The position numbers and the translations under genes were made by a program. From an uncultured Pseudomonadota bacterium (GTDB taxonomy: Bacteria; Pseudomonadota; Gammaproteobacteria; Burkholderiales; SG8-39), in assembly GCA_903864555.1 (NCBI GenBank), contig CAIPGJ010001083.1, positions 1 to 6,346 on the forward strand: DNA of 6,346 nucleotides, read 5' to 3'. This document shows positions 1-5,124 of this stretch, piece by piece. The notes beneath the pieces were generated by a model, which saw only the letters and a list, made by a program, of their open reading frames with translations, searched no databases and was not told where the DNA came from. Every line of letters begins with the position of its first letter. Within the stretch, counting starts at the first letter, position 1.

Positions 1-105
1 CTTGAAAGTGTCGGCAGCACCCCGCCGGCTTTGACTTCGGCCATTCAGAACGAGGTGGCAAAAATGGGCAAGCTGATCAGGGAAGCAGGCATCAAGGCCG
101 ATTGA
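1..105 (+). CDS. Bug/TctC-family periplasmic solute-binding protein, C-terminal end (partial)
   Basis: Only the last 34 residues and the TGA stop are inside the window; the gene begins to the left. The visible tail contains VGSTPPALTSAIQNEVAKMG and then KLIREAGIKAD. A 'V-G-S-T-P-x-x-L/F' turn, an amphipathic helix ending in a K/W-x-K-x-I/V stretch, and a terminal AGIKAD/E are characteristic of the extreme C-terminus of Bug (TctC) tripartite tricarboxylate transporter receptors. The same turn (VGSTPEEL) occurs near the end of the complete Bug protein at 1366-2343 in this window. Family knowledge: these exported proteins bind small organic acids or related molecules in the periplasm, and many are orphans without TctA/TctB. 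The ligand cannot be told from the fragment. It points the same way as the SDR gene at 293 but is separated from it by 187 bp holding a putative miniature insertion element. Confidence 0.85.
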   Translation, partial: LESVGSTPPALTSAIQNEVAKMGKLIREAGIKAD

Positions 106-122
106 TCCAGGGGACATAGGTC

Positions 123-188
123 ATGACCAGCAGCTTACCGGCGGATGAGAACAGACCTAAGGAACCACTGAATAAGTTCCCATTTTAG
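123..188 (+). other. 21-codon open frame with a good ribosome-binding site; possible leader or broken gene start
   Basis: An ATG at 123 sits 8 nt after AGGGGA (109-114), and the AGGGGA starts only 4 nt past the upstream Bug stop codon. The frame reads MTSSLPADENRPKEPLNK and then FPF before a TAG at 186-188. The reading frame runs into the left end of the putative miniature element at 161, so the last nine residues come from that element. Removing 157-261 in silico gives a 16-residue frame ending at a TGA at 276-278, so the insertion does not obviously interrupt a longer gene. It may be a translated leader, a remnant of a decayed cistron, or chance. No homology is recognised. Confidence 0.2.
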
Positions 189-261
189 GAAAAGGGTAGT
201 CAGTGCTTCCTCTGAAGTGGGGGATATACAAGGGAGCGTCTCCCACTTGTTCAGTCCCTCC
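161..261. mobile_element. Putative 101-bp miniature IS (MITE-like) with terminal inverted repeats
   Basis: The left end (161-177) reads GGAACCACTGAATAAGT. The reverse complement of the right end (261-245) reads GGAGGGACTGAACAAGT. They match at 13 of 17 positions, including the outer GGA and a 10/11 inner core. The 4 bases just outside are CTAA on the left (157-160) and CTGA on the right (262-265), a near-perfect candidate target duplication. Ends of the GGA...CTGAAnAAGT type with a 4-bp CTAA-like duplication resemble, from memory, IS5-family elements, but no named IS is identified. The interior has no transposase, so this would be a non-autonomous derivative or a deletion scar. It lies in the spacer between the Bug fragment and the SDR and could have changed transcription there. 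The short length and four mismatches leave chance possible. Confidence 0.42.
215..248 (+). terminator. Hairpin pair at the right end of the miniature element, possible attenuator or weak terminator
   Basis: AAGTGGG (215-221) pairs with CCCACTT (242-248). A smaller hairpin, GGGAG-CGT-CTCCC (232-244), uses some of the same right-arm bases, so the two folds compete. No T-run follows, so an intrinsic terminator is not well supported. The structure lies between the Bug fragment and the SDR start at 293, where it could affect read-through or mRNA ends. Confidence 0.22.
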
Positions 262-292
262 CTGAAACTCGACATTGATATGGAAAGCCCGG

Positions 293-1360
293 ATGTCTGC
301 TGAACTCGCACTGGTCGCCGGTGGTTCCGGCTTCATAGGCCGCCGCCTGGTTGAACAACTGCGTGCCAGTGGCCGAAGGGTGATCGTGCTTGCGCGCAGG
401 GCTCCCGCCGAACCAATGTCGGACTGGATCCCGATCGATCTGAGCTCTCACGACGACTGCATACGCAAGCTTGGAAAGCTGGCACCGGCCACGCGTCTGT
501 TCTATGCGGCCCGATACAGCCACAGTGAAGGCATGCCGGAATCGGTGGAAATCAACACCGCAATGCTTCGTAATCTGGTCACTGTGGTGGAACGCTCAGG
601 CCAGCTGAGGCATGTACATGCGGTGCATGGATCAAGGTATTACGGCCACCGAACGCTGGATGTGGAAATGCCCATGCGCGAATGCCATCCGCGCGGCGGA
701 GAGGACAATTTTTATTTCGCGCAGGAGGACTTTCTGCGGCAGGCCGGTACCGGAAAGACCTGGAGCTGGTCGACTTCCCGCCCTCATGTTTTCTGTGACT
801 CCTCACCTGACCAACGACGTTCGGTGATCCTGGCCGTGGGCATTTATGCAGCAATACGCAAGGCCTTGGGAGAACCGCTGGACTTTCCGGGCACGCAACG
901 TGGCTACAGCGTTTTGGGGCAGTTCACCGACGTCCAATTCCTCGCACACGCCATGGAATGGATGAGCTGGAATCCGGCCTGCGACGGAAAATCCCTGAAT
1001 GTGGTCAATGGCGATGTTCTGAGCTGGGCCGAACTGTGGCCGCATCTGGCCCGTTTCCTTCACATGCAGGACTCAGGCCCCCGGGAGATCAGTCTTGCCC
1101 GATACATGGAAAACAAAGATGCGGTCTGGGATGACATCGTGAAAAGGCATGGGCTGAAGTCCACACGACTGCATGAAATAGCTGACTGGCCGCATGCCGA
1201 TGCACTGTTTCGTCGCAGCCGCGACATCTACTCCAGCATGGATCTGGCCGCCTCACTGGGGTTCAAGGAGCGCGTGAACACGCCAGCCATGTTCACGCGT
1301 CACCTGTCCAGCCTGATGGACCAGAGAATTCTGCCCCGGTTTCAGGAGACCGGGGACTAG
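293..1360 (+). CDS. PRISE-like short-chain dehydrogenase/reductase (NAD(P)-dependent epimerase/dehydratase annotation class)
   Basis: The product is a 355-residue cytoplasmic protein. The ATG at 293 is preferred because GGAAAG (282-287) precedes it by 5 nt; an in-frame TTG at 275 would add six residues with no better site. A Rossmann nucleotide-binding motif, GGSGFIG, lies at residues 10-16 after a short beta strand. Later segments match the progesterone-5beta-reductase/iridoid-synthase-like (PRISE) branch: ATRLFYAARYSHSE, RHVHAVHGSRYYG (about 106-118), DNFYFAQEDFLR (138-149), WSTSRPHVFCD, and NVVNGDVLSWAELWP. Plant members reduce the C=C bond of enones with NADPH; the roles of bacterial homologues are mostly unknown. 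Both signature motifs deviate: the usual K of 'K-Y/H-Y-G' is R115, and NFYY reads NFYF (F142), so activity may be altered. The length is normal for the family and no frameshift is seen. It converges on the Bug gene, with the two stops only 5 bp apart. The PRISE assignment is fairly firm; the substrate is unknown. Confidence 0.88.
   Translation: MSAELALVAGGSGFIGRRLVEQLRASGRRVIVLARRAPAEPMSDWIPIDLSSHDDCIRKLGKLAPATRLFYAARYSHSEGMPESVEINTAMLRNLVTVVERSGQLRHVHAVHGSRYYGHRTLDVEMPMRECHPRGGEDNFYFAQEDFLRQAGTGKTWSWSTSRPHVFCDSSPDQRRSVILAVGIYAAIRKALGEPLDFPGTQRGYSVLGQFTDVQFLAHAMEWMSWNPACDGKSLNVVNGDVLSWAELWPHLARFLHMQDSGPREISLARYMENKDAVWDDIVKRHGLKSTRLHEIADWPHADALFRRSRDIYSSMDLAASLGFKERVNTPAMFTRHLSSLMDQRILPRFQETGD
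1334..1355. terminator. Strong GC-rich hairpin between convergent genes, possible bidirectional terminator
   Basis: CCCCGGTTT (1334-1342) pairs with AGACCGGGG (1347-1355) through nine pairs, one of them a G-T wobble, around a CAGG loop. It sits in the last codons of the SDR gene and 11 bp beyond the stop of the oppositely oriented Bug gene, where a shared terminator would be expected. Neither side has a convincing T-run (the plus side continues ACTAGGGCTTTC), so termination would be inefficient or factor-assisted. The stem also encodes the SDR residues around PRFQETGD, so codon constraint could explain part of it. Confidence 0.4.
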
Positions 1361-1365
1361 GGCTT

Positions 1366-2343
1366 TCAGTCGCGGGAACGCAAACCCTGCTTGGCAGCTC
1401 GCGCCCACATATCAATCTCCGACTTCACAAAAGCCGCCAGTTCTTCCGGCGTGCTGCCGACGATTTCGGCCTCCGTCGTGCCGTTCTTGGCGAAAATCGC
1501 CTTTGCCTTCGGGTCCCTGAGCGCGGACACTGTTTCCGCGTTCAAGCGCGTGATGATGTCCCTGGGTGTGCGTGCCGGGGCGAACAAGGCTGGTGACGGG
1601 TTGCTTTCGAATCCGGGAAACCCGGACTCGGCGATAGTGGGAATACCCGGTGTCAGCACCGAGCGCTTGCTCAGTGTGATCCCAAGGGCCTTGAATTTCC
1701 CCGATCGTATCTGCGGCATCGCCGCGGCCGGCGATATGAACATCGCATCCACGCGCCCGGTCGCCAGATCGGCAATGGCCTGCGCATTGGTCTTGTGCGC
1801 GATATCGAGCACGTCGATGCCCGCGGCCTGCTTGAACAACTCCCCCGTCAGATATCCGATACCCGAGGTATTGGCAATGGTCAGCTTTCCCGGATTCTGC
1901 TTTGCCAGCGAGATGAAATCACCAATGCTGCTCGCAGCATGCCCGCCCCCCACCGTGAGGATGTAGAACACGCTGAATAGCCGGCTGATCGGCGCGAACT
2001 CCTTCACAGGATCGTATGGGAGGTCCTTGAACAGCACATTGGCCGCACCAAACTGCGCGCTCGTCCCGACCAGGATCGTGTACCCGTCAGGAGGGGATTT
2101 GGCTACATAGCTTGTGCCTACAACACCATCGGCTCCCTGCCGGTTTTCCACGATCACCGGCTGTCCCAGACCTTCGGACATGAAGGACGCCAGTATCCTG
2201 CCGCTGATGTCTGTGCTCTGGCCCGCAGAATAGGGCATGACCATGCGTATCGGTTTCGATGGATAAGCTTGTCCCTGGGCCAGGACAGCGAACGCAGCAC
2301 CACACGCTGCAATTGAGATTCTTGCCAGATTGAAACATTTCAT
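1366..2343 (-). CDS. Bug/TctC-family tripartite tricarboxylate transporter substrate-binding protein
   Basis: The product is a 325-residue exported periplasmic binding protein. The start is the ATG at 2343 because AAGGAG (2354-2349) lies 5 nt upstream and the protein then opens with a classic signal peptide: MKCFNLARIS, a hydrophobic stretch, and AQGQA with likely cleavage before Y27. Upstream in-frame codons to 2439 lack these features. The mature start YPSKPIRMVMPYSAGQSTD (27-45) is the family's ligand-loop signature. VENRQGADGVVGT (65-77), AKSPPDGYTILVGT (81-94), LPYDPVKEFAPIS (108-120) and the terminal VGSTPEELAAFVKSEI (295-310) also fit, as does the length. Family knowledge: Bug proteins bind small carboxylates, amides or aromatic acids, sometimes with TctA/TctB and often alone; no membrane partner is visible here. 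The gene is divergent from the LLM/AtuA operon, with a 355-bp shared control region, which suggests that it captures or senses the substrate of that pathway. The terminal tail KQGLRSRD differs from the common AGIKAD ending. Confidence 0.95.
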   Translation of the reverse strand: MKCFNLARISIAACGAAFAVLAQGQAYPSKPIRMVMPYSAGQSTDISGRILASFMSEGLGQPVIVENRQGADGVVGTSYVAKSPPDGYTILVGTSAQFGAANVLFKDLPYDPVKEFAPISRLFSVFYILTVGGGHAASSIGDFISLAKQNPGKLTIANTSGIGYLTGELFKQAAGIDVLDIAHKTNAQAIADLATGRVDAMFISPAAAMPQIRSGKFKALGITLSKRSVLTPGIPTIAESGFPGFESNPSPALFAPARTPRDIITRLNAETVSALRDPKAKAIFAKNGTTEAEIVGSTPEELAAFVKSEIDMWARAAKQGLRSRD

Positions 2344-2382
2344 GCCGACTCCTTCCTTACAGATTCCGGTGCTATTCATGTC

Positions 2383-2412
2383 ATTATTTGCACGCTGGCC
2401 TTCTTGAGTCAC
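2383..2412 (-). promoter_or_regulatory. Alternative or second sigma-70 promoter P2 of the Bug gene
   Basis: On the minus strand AATAAT (2388-2383) matches the -10 consensus at five of six positions. It is preceded after 18 bp by GTGACT (2412-2407), four of six positions against TTGACA. Transcription would start near 2376, about 33 nt before the ATG. It overlaps the downstream part of P1, so only one may be real. Confidence 0.35.
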
Positions 2413-2439
2413 TTTGCACGGCTTTTCGGGGACTGTCAA
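2411..2439 (-). promoter_or_regulatory. Candidate sigma-70 promoter P1 of the Bug gene
   Basis: On the minus strand a perfect -35 box TTGACA (2439-2434) is followed after exactly 17 bp by CAAAGT (2416-2411), a poor -10 with three of six consensus positions. Transcription would start near 2404, giving a leader of about 60 nt. A strong -35 with a weak -10 is compatible with a regulated promoter. The tandem TGGTTCGAA repeat lies 7 bp upstream of the -35 box. Confidence 0.42.
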
Positions 2440-2446
2440 AAGAAGT

Positions 2447-2467
2447 TGGTTCGAAAACTGGTTCGAA
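2447..2467. repeat. Tandem 9-bp direct repeat TGGTTCGAA, candidate regulator-binding site
   Basis: TGGTTCGAA occurs at 2447-2455 and again at 2459-2467, a 12-bp period, and each copy ends in the palindrome TTCGAA. Relative to promoter P1 the copies centre about 48 and 60 bp upstream of the inferred start, the usual location for an activator acting on the Bug gene. The LLM gene lies about 230 bp away on the other side. The exact repeat is seen; binding by a regulator is inference and no family is assigned. Confidence 0.45.
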
Positions 2468-2505
2468 GGTGGCCTCAGGCGTTCAAATCAACCGTGCATT
2501 GGGAA

Positions 2506-2529
2506 GGAACGCCGGTGGCCGGCAGTTCC
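2506..2529. repeat. GC-rich imperfect inverted repeat (hairpin) in the divergent control region
   Basis: GGAACGCCGG (2506-2515) pairs with CCGGC and GTTCC (2519-2523 and 2525-2529) around a TGG loop. That makes ten base pairs with one bulged A at 2524. No T-run follows on either strand, so it is not an obvious intrinsic terminator. It could be an operator dyad or part of a leader structure if a plus-strand promoter lies upstream. Confidence 0.35.
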
Positions 2530-2577
2530 GACTCATGACAGAAGTTGCGGTGCAGCCATGATGTCCAGATTGGTTGT

Positions 2578-2589
2578 CCAGCATGCTGG
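2578..2589. repeat. 12-bp perfect palindrome, possible operator
   Basis: CCAGCATGCTGG is its own reverse complement. It lies about 110 bp upstream of the LLM oxidoreductase start and upstream of the weak plus-strand promoter candidate. A GTCCAG half also occurs shortly before it in GTCCAGATTGG (2563-2573). A dimeric regulator site is possible, but no regulator is known here. Confidence 0.3.
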
Positions 2590-2639
2590 TGTTCTGCAGC
2601 GCAACAAGTGTTGCTGCCGGATTACGGAAATATCCACGA

Positions 2640-2668
2640 TTGCAAAGTACGTGCAAAGGCTTTAGCGT
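2640..2668 (+). promoter_or_regulatory. Weak candidate promoter for the LLM-AtuA gene row
   Basis: TTGCAA (2640-2645, four of six) is followed after 17 bp by TAGCGT (2663-2668, three of six). The spacing is ideal and the position would give a leader of about 25 nt before the ATG at 2699, but both boxes are weak. An activated promoter or another sigma factor is equally possible. Confidence 0.22.
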
Positions 2669-2698
2669 TCGCCATCGACCAAAGCCATCGAGGCACTG

Positions 2699-3658
2699 AT
2701 GAAATTCGGAATCAAGCTGGCCAACTGCGAGAGACTTCCGCTGCGTGATGGCGTTGGCAGAGTGGCGGTGGCCGCTGAGAAATTCGGTTACGAATCGGTG
2801 TGGGTTTCGGACCACATCATCATTCCCGGCGACCATACCCTCGATGAAGAACACAAGGCCGCCGTCGAATTCGCTGACAAGCAGCAATGCGACGCGCTCA
2901 TCAGTCTCGCCTATGTTGCCGGCATGACATCACGCATCAAGCTGGGCACTGCCGTGCTGGTCCTGCCCCTGAGAAACCCCCTTTTAACGGCAAAGATGGT
3001 GGCATCCCTCGACGCACTTTCTGGTGGTCGTGTCATCCTGGGCACGGGTGCCGGGTGGCTTGAGGAGGAATTCGGGCGCATGTCCGCACCCGCTTTCGGC
3101 GCACGAGGCAAAGTCACTGACGAGTGGATCTCGATACTGCGAAGCTGCTGGACGCAGGAAACCGTCTCCCACCATGGGGCTCACTATTCCTTCGATGCCG
3201 TGCATTTCTCGCCTCGGCCTCAACGTCCCATTCCCATCTGGGTGGGAGGAAACAGCCCCGCCGCGCTGCGTCGTGCTGGACGGCTCGGTGACGGATGGCT
3301 GGGTTCGCGAGTGTCTGCACAGGACATTCCCTCATCGATTGCGAAGATCAAAGCTGCAGCTGAGACTGGGGGACGGGATCCATCGCAGCTGGTTTTCGCC
3401 ATGGGCATCGAAACCGACATCCTAGCGCCGGGTGCGAGCCGCACAGTGAAGGGTCTGATAGGAGCTGCCGACCGGGGCCTTATCGGTACCGCGGACGAAA
3501 TCGTTGAAAAACTGAAAACTCTGGAAAAGGCAGGCATCAACCATCTGGAGCTGCGCTTTCGCACCATGCGCGATGACAGTATCACCACGGCAGAACCGAC
3601 GCTGGCCTGCATGCAGCAATTTTCTGAGTTTGTTATGCCCTGTTTTGGCGGCACTTAA
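2699..3658 (+). CDS. LLM-class flavin-dependent oxidoreductase (TIGR03619/Rv2161c-like)
   Basis: The product is a 319-residue cytoplasmic TIM-barrel oxidoreductase of the bacterial luciferase-like superfamily. The start is the ATG at 2699, with GAGG (2690-2693) 5 nt upstream and an N-terminus beginning directly with the first barrel strand, MKFGIKL. Landmarks: AEKFGYESVWVSDHIIIPG (26-44), KLGTAVLVLPLRNPLL (81-96), SGGRVILGTGAGWLEEEF (108-125), WTQETVSHHGAHYSF (151-165) and PIPIWVGGNSPAALRRAGRL (177-196). These match the group often labelled 'F420-dependent, Rv2161c family'. The cofactor could be FMN or F420; most Burkholderiales are not expected to make F420, so FMN is the more likely guess. 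The family does monooxygenation or hydride-transfer steps on diverse substrates. It is first in a same-strand row with the AtuA-family genes, 116 bp before AtuA, so a joint pathway is likely. Family assignment is firm; cofactor and substrate are unknown. Confidence 0.94.
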   Translation: MKFGIKLANCERLPLRDGVGRVAVAAEKFGYESVWVSDHIIIPGDHTLDEEHKAAVEFADKQQCDALISLAYVAGMTSRIKLGTAVLVLPLRNPLLTAKMVASLDALSGGRVILGTGAGWLEEEFGRMSAPAFGARGKVTDEWISILRSCWTQETVSHHGAHYSFDAVHFSPRPQRPIPIWVGGNSPAALRRAGRLGDGWLGSRVSAQDIPSSIAKIKAAAETGGRDPSQLVFAMGIETDILAPGASRTVKGLIGAADRGLIGTADEIVEKLKTLEKAGINHLELRFRTMRDDSITTAEPTLACMQQFSEFVMPCFGGT

Positions 3659-3706
3659 TTCGGAACTAGTAAATTTCCTGGCCTACCGGCGACCTTACTT
3701 CGGAAC
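3654..3706 (+). repeat. 13-bp near-perfect direct repeat with 40-bp period after the LLM gene
   Basis: CTTAATTCGGAAC (3654-3666) and CTTACTTCGGAAC (3694-3706) match at 12 of 13 positions. The first copy includes the TAA stop of the LLM gene; the second lies in the 116-bp gap before AtuA. TTCGGAA is itself nearly palindromic and distantly recalls the TTCGAA cores at 2450-2467. It could be a duplication, paired binding sites for internal control of AtuA expression, or chance. Confidence 0.35.
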
Positions 3707-3774
3707 ATAATCCGGAGGCGTCGACTTTCAAAGCTTTCTGATAAGGTAAACAGAAACAACAATGAGGAGGAACA

Positions 3775-5124
3775 ATGGCAGACGACAATAAGTCTAGCGT
3801 CCGTATCGGGTGCGGATCAGGCTATGGAGACGACCTGATCGAGCTGGCGGTGGACATGGCTGACCGGGGAAAGATCAGCTATCTCGGCATGGATGGGCTG
3901 GCAGAGCGGACTTTGGCACTTGCCCAGCTGCGCATGCTCGATGATCCTCAAGCTGGCTACGACTTGCGCCTTGAAGAAGTCGCACGAAGCCTCCTGCCCA
4001 TGGCCAATGCCCGCAAGGTCAAGATAGTCACCAACATGGGAGCGGCCAATCCACGCGCCGCAGGCCGTTATCTGGCAAGCAGCGCCAAGCAGCAGGGGTT
4101 GTCTGATGCCAGGATTGCAGTGATAGAGGGCGACAATGTGCGCGACTGGGTCGACACGAATAATCCTATCATCATGGAAACCGGCCGTCCGCTATCAGAA
4201 CTTTCTGGCAAGCTTGTTTCGGCCAACGCCTATATCGGATGCGAGAAAATCGTGGAAGCACTGCGGCAAGGTGCCACCACTGTCATAGGTGGCCGCCTGG
4301 CCGATCCGTCACTCTACGTCGGTCCGCTGGTTCATCATTTTGGCTGGGCCATCGACGACTGGAGCAATCTTGGATTCGCCACCCTGGTGGGCCATCTGCT
4401 TGAATGCGGCTGCTACGTCACTGGGGGTAATTTCGCCGATCCGCCGTATTGCGTGGTGCCAAGCTTCGAGCGCCCCAGCCTGCCCTATGCCGATGTCGAC
4501 CCCAGCGGCCGGGCTGTCCTTGGCAAGCTTCCGGATACCGACGGCGTGCTCTCTGTGGAAACCTGCAAGGAGCAGCTAGGGTATGAAATCCATGATCCGG
4601 CCAACTACTACACCCCGGACGTCAACGCTGATTTCACCCATGCCAGACTGGAGGCCGTCAGTGGCGGCGTGGCTGCCTCTGGCGCATTGGGCCGGAAGCG
4701 GCCCGACACGCTGAAAGTGCTGGTCGGGATCGATGAGGGTTTTATCGGTGAAGGCCAGGTTTCCTTTGCCGGTCCTGGCGCCCTTGATCGTGCGCGTCTT
4801 GCGCAAAAAATCGTCGAGCAGCGGATCGCCAAGATCCGGCTGACTCAGACCATAGACGAGATCAGGTTCGACCTCATGGGCGTCAACTCGCTTCATGGCG
4901 ACATGTCACCCGCTCCGGTGGAGCCATACGAAGTCCACCTTCGAGTGGCGGCCAGATCCCGCAGTCGCAAGACGGCCGCGGATGTGGCGCACGCCGTTGA
5001 ATACATCCAGGTCTTCGGCCCGAGCGGGACCTCCGGGCATCGCAGGTCAGTGAAACCCCAGTTGACCACCTATACCTGCTTCATTCCTCGATCTGCCGTA
5101 CAGGAGAAATTGGAGATCCTATGA
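3775..5124 (+). CDS. AtuA-family (acyclic terpene utilization, DUF1446) protein
   Basis: The product is a 449-residue cytoplasmic protein. The start is the ATG at 3775, four bases after the excellent site GAGGAGG (3764-3770). Family signatures: VRIGCGSGYGDD (9-20), KIVTNMGAANPRAAGRYL (83-100), a GD pair at 119-120, ANAYIGCEKIVEAL (150-163), VIGGRLADPSLYVGPLVHHF (170-189), GHLLECGCYVTGGNFADPP (206-224) and GPSGTSGH (415-422). AtuA is named from the citronellol/geraniol utilisation cluster of Pseudomonas; its exact reaction is, to my knowledge, not established. Many AtuA proteins are longer, about 580-600 residues, because a C-terminal ferredoxin-like domain is fused. Here that domain is a separate gene overlapping by 4 bp (5121-5498), so the two products probably form one unit. 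Together with the upstream LLM oxidoreductase and the divergent Bug gene this suggests catabolism of a terpenoid-like or related acid; that substrate is inference. No frameshift is needed to explain the split, since the second gene has its own start and ribosome-binding site. Confidence 0.93.
   Translation: MADDNKSSVRIGCGSGYGDDLIELAVDMADRGKISYLGMDGLAERTLALAQLRMLDDPQAGYDLRLEEVARSLLPMANARKVKIVTNMGAANPRAAGRYLASSAKQQGLSDARIAVIEGDNVRDWVDTNNPIIMETGRPLSELSGKLVSANAYIGCEKIVEALRQGATTVIGGRLADPSLYVGPLVHHFGWAIDDWSNLGFATLVGHLLECGCYVTGGNFADPPYCVVPSFERPSLPYADVDPSGRAVLGKLPDTDGVLSVETCKEQLGYEIHDPANYYTPDVNADFTHARLEAVSGGVAASGALGRKRPDTLKVLVGIDEGFIGEGQVSFAGPGALDRARLAQKIVEQRIAKIRLTQTIDEIRFDLMGVNSLHGDMSPAPVEPYEVHLRVAARSRSRKTAADVAHAVEYIQVFGPSGTSGHRRSVKPQLTTYTCFIPRSAVQEKLEIL

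Larger units (their letters stand above)
2344..2698. promoter_or_regulatory. 355-bp divergent intergenic control region
   Basis: No credible gene is seen on either strand; the open frames here lack family signatures and good starts. The region separates the minus-strand Bug gene from the plus-strand LLM-AtuA gene row. From left to right it holds the Bug ribosome-binding site, two candidate minus-strand promoters, a tandem TGGTTCGAA repeat, a GC-rich hairpin, a 12-bp palindrome, a weak plus-strand promoter candidate, and the LLM ribosome-binding site GAGG (2690-2693). Its length exceeds what two simple promoters need and is typical of a regulated divergent promoter. No regulator gene is adjacent. 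Confidence 0.6.

Noticed and set aside
275..292. TTG start for the SDR, six residues earlier.
   Set aside because: No suitable ribosome-binding site precedes it, and the added residues precede the first beta strand without matching the family; the ATG at 293 has GGAAAG at good spacing.
1391..1966. 191-residue plus-strand frame opposite the Bug gene.
   Set aside because: It is the antisense shadow of a clearly coding Bug gene; it has no family signature.
2344..2439. N-terminal extension of the Bug protein to the in-frame start at 2439.
   Set aside because: It would place 32 polar residues before the signal peptide, overlaps both promoter candidates, and ignores the AAGGAG site 5 nt before the ATG at 2343.
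2414..2887. Open frames on both strands covering the divergent intergenic region.
   Set aside because: No recognisable motifs, poor starts, and the minus frame overlaps the well-supported LLM coding start.
3220..3654. 144-residue minus-strand frame inside the LLM gene.
   Set aside because: Serine/arginine/proline-rich antisense translation of a conserved barrel protein, with no independent support.
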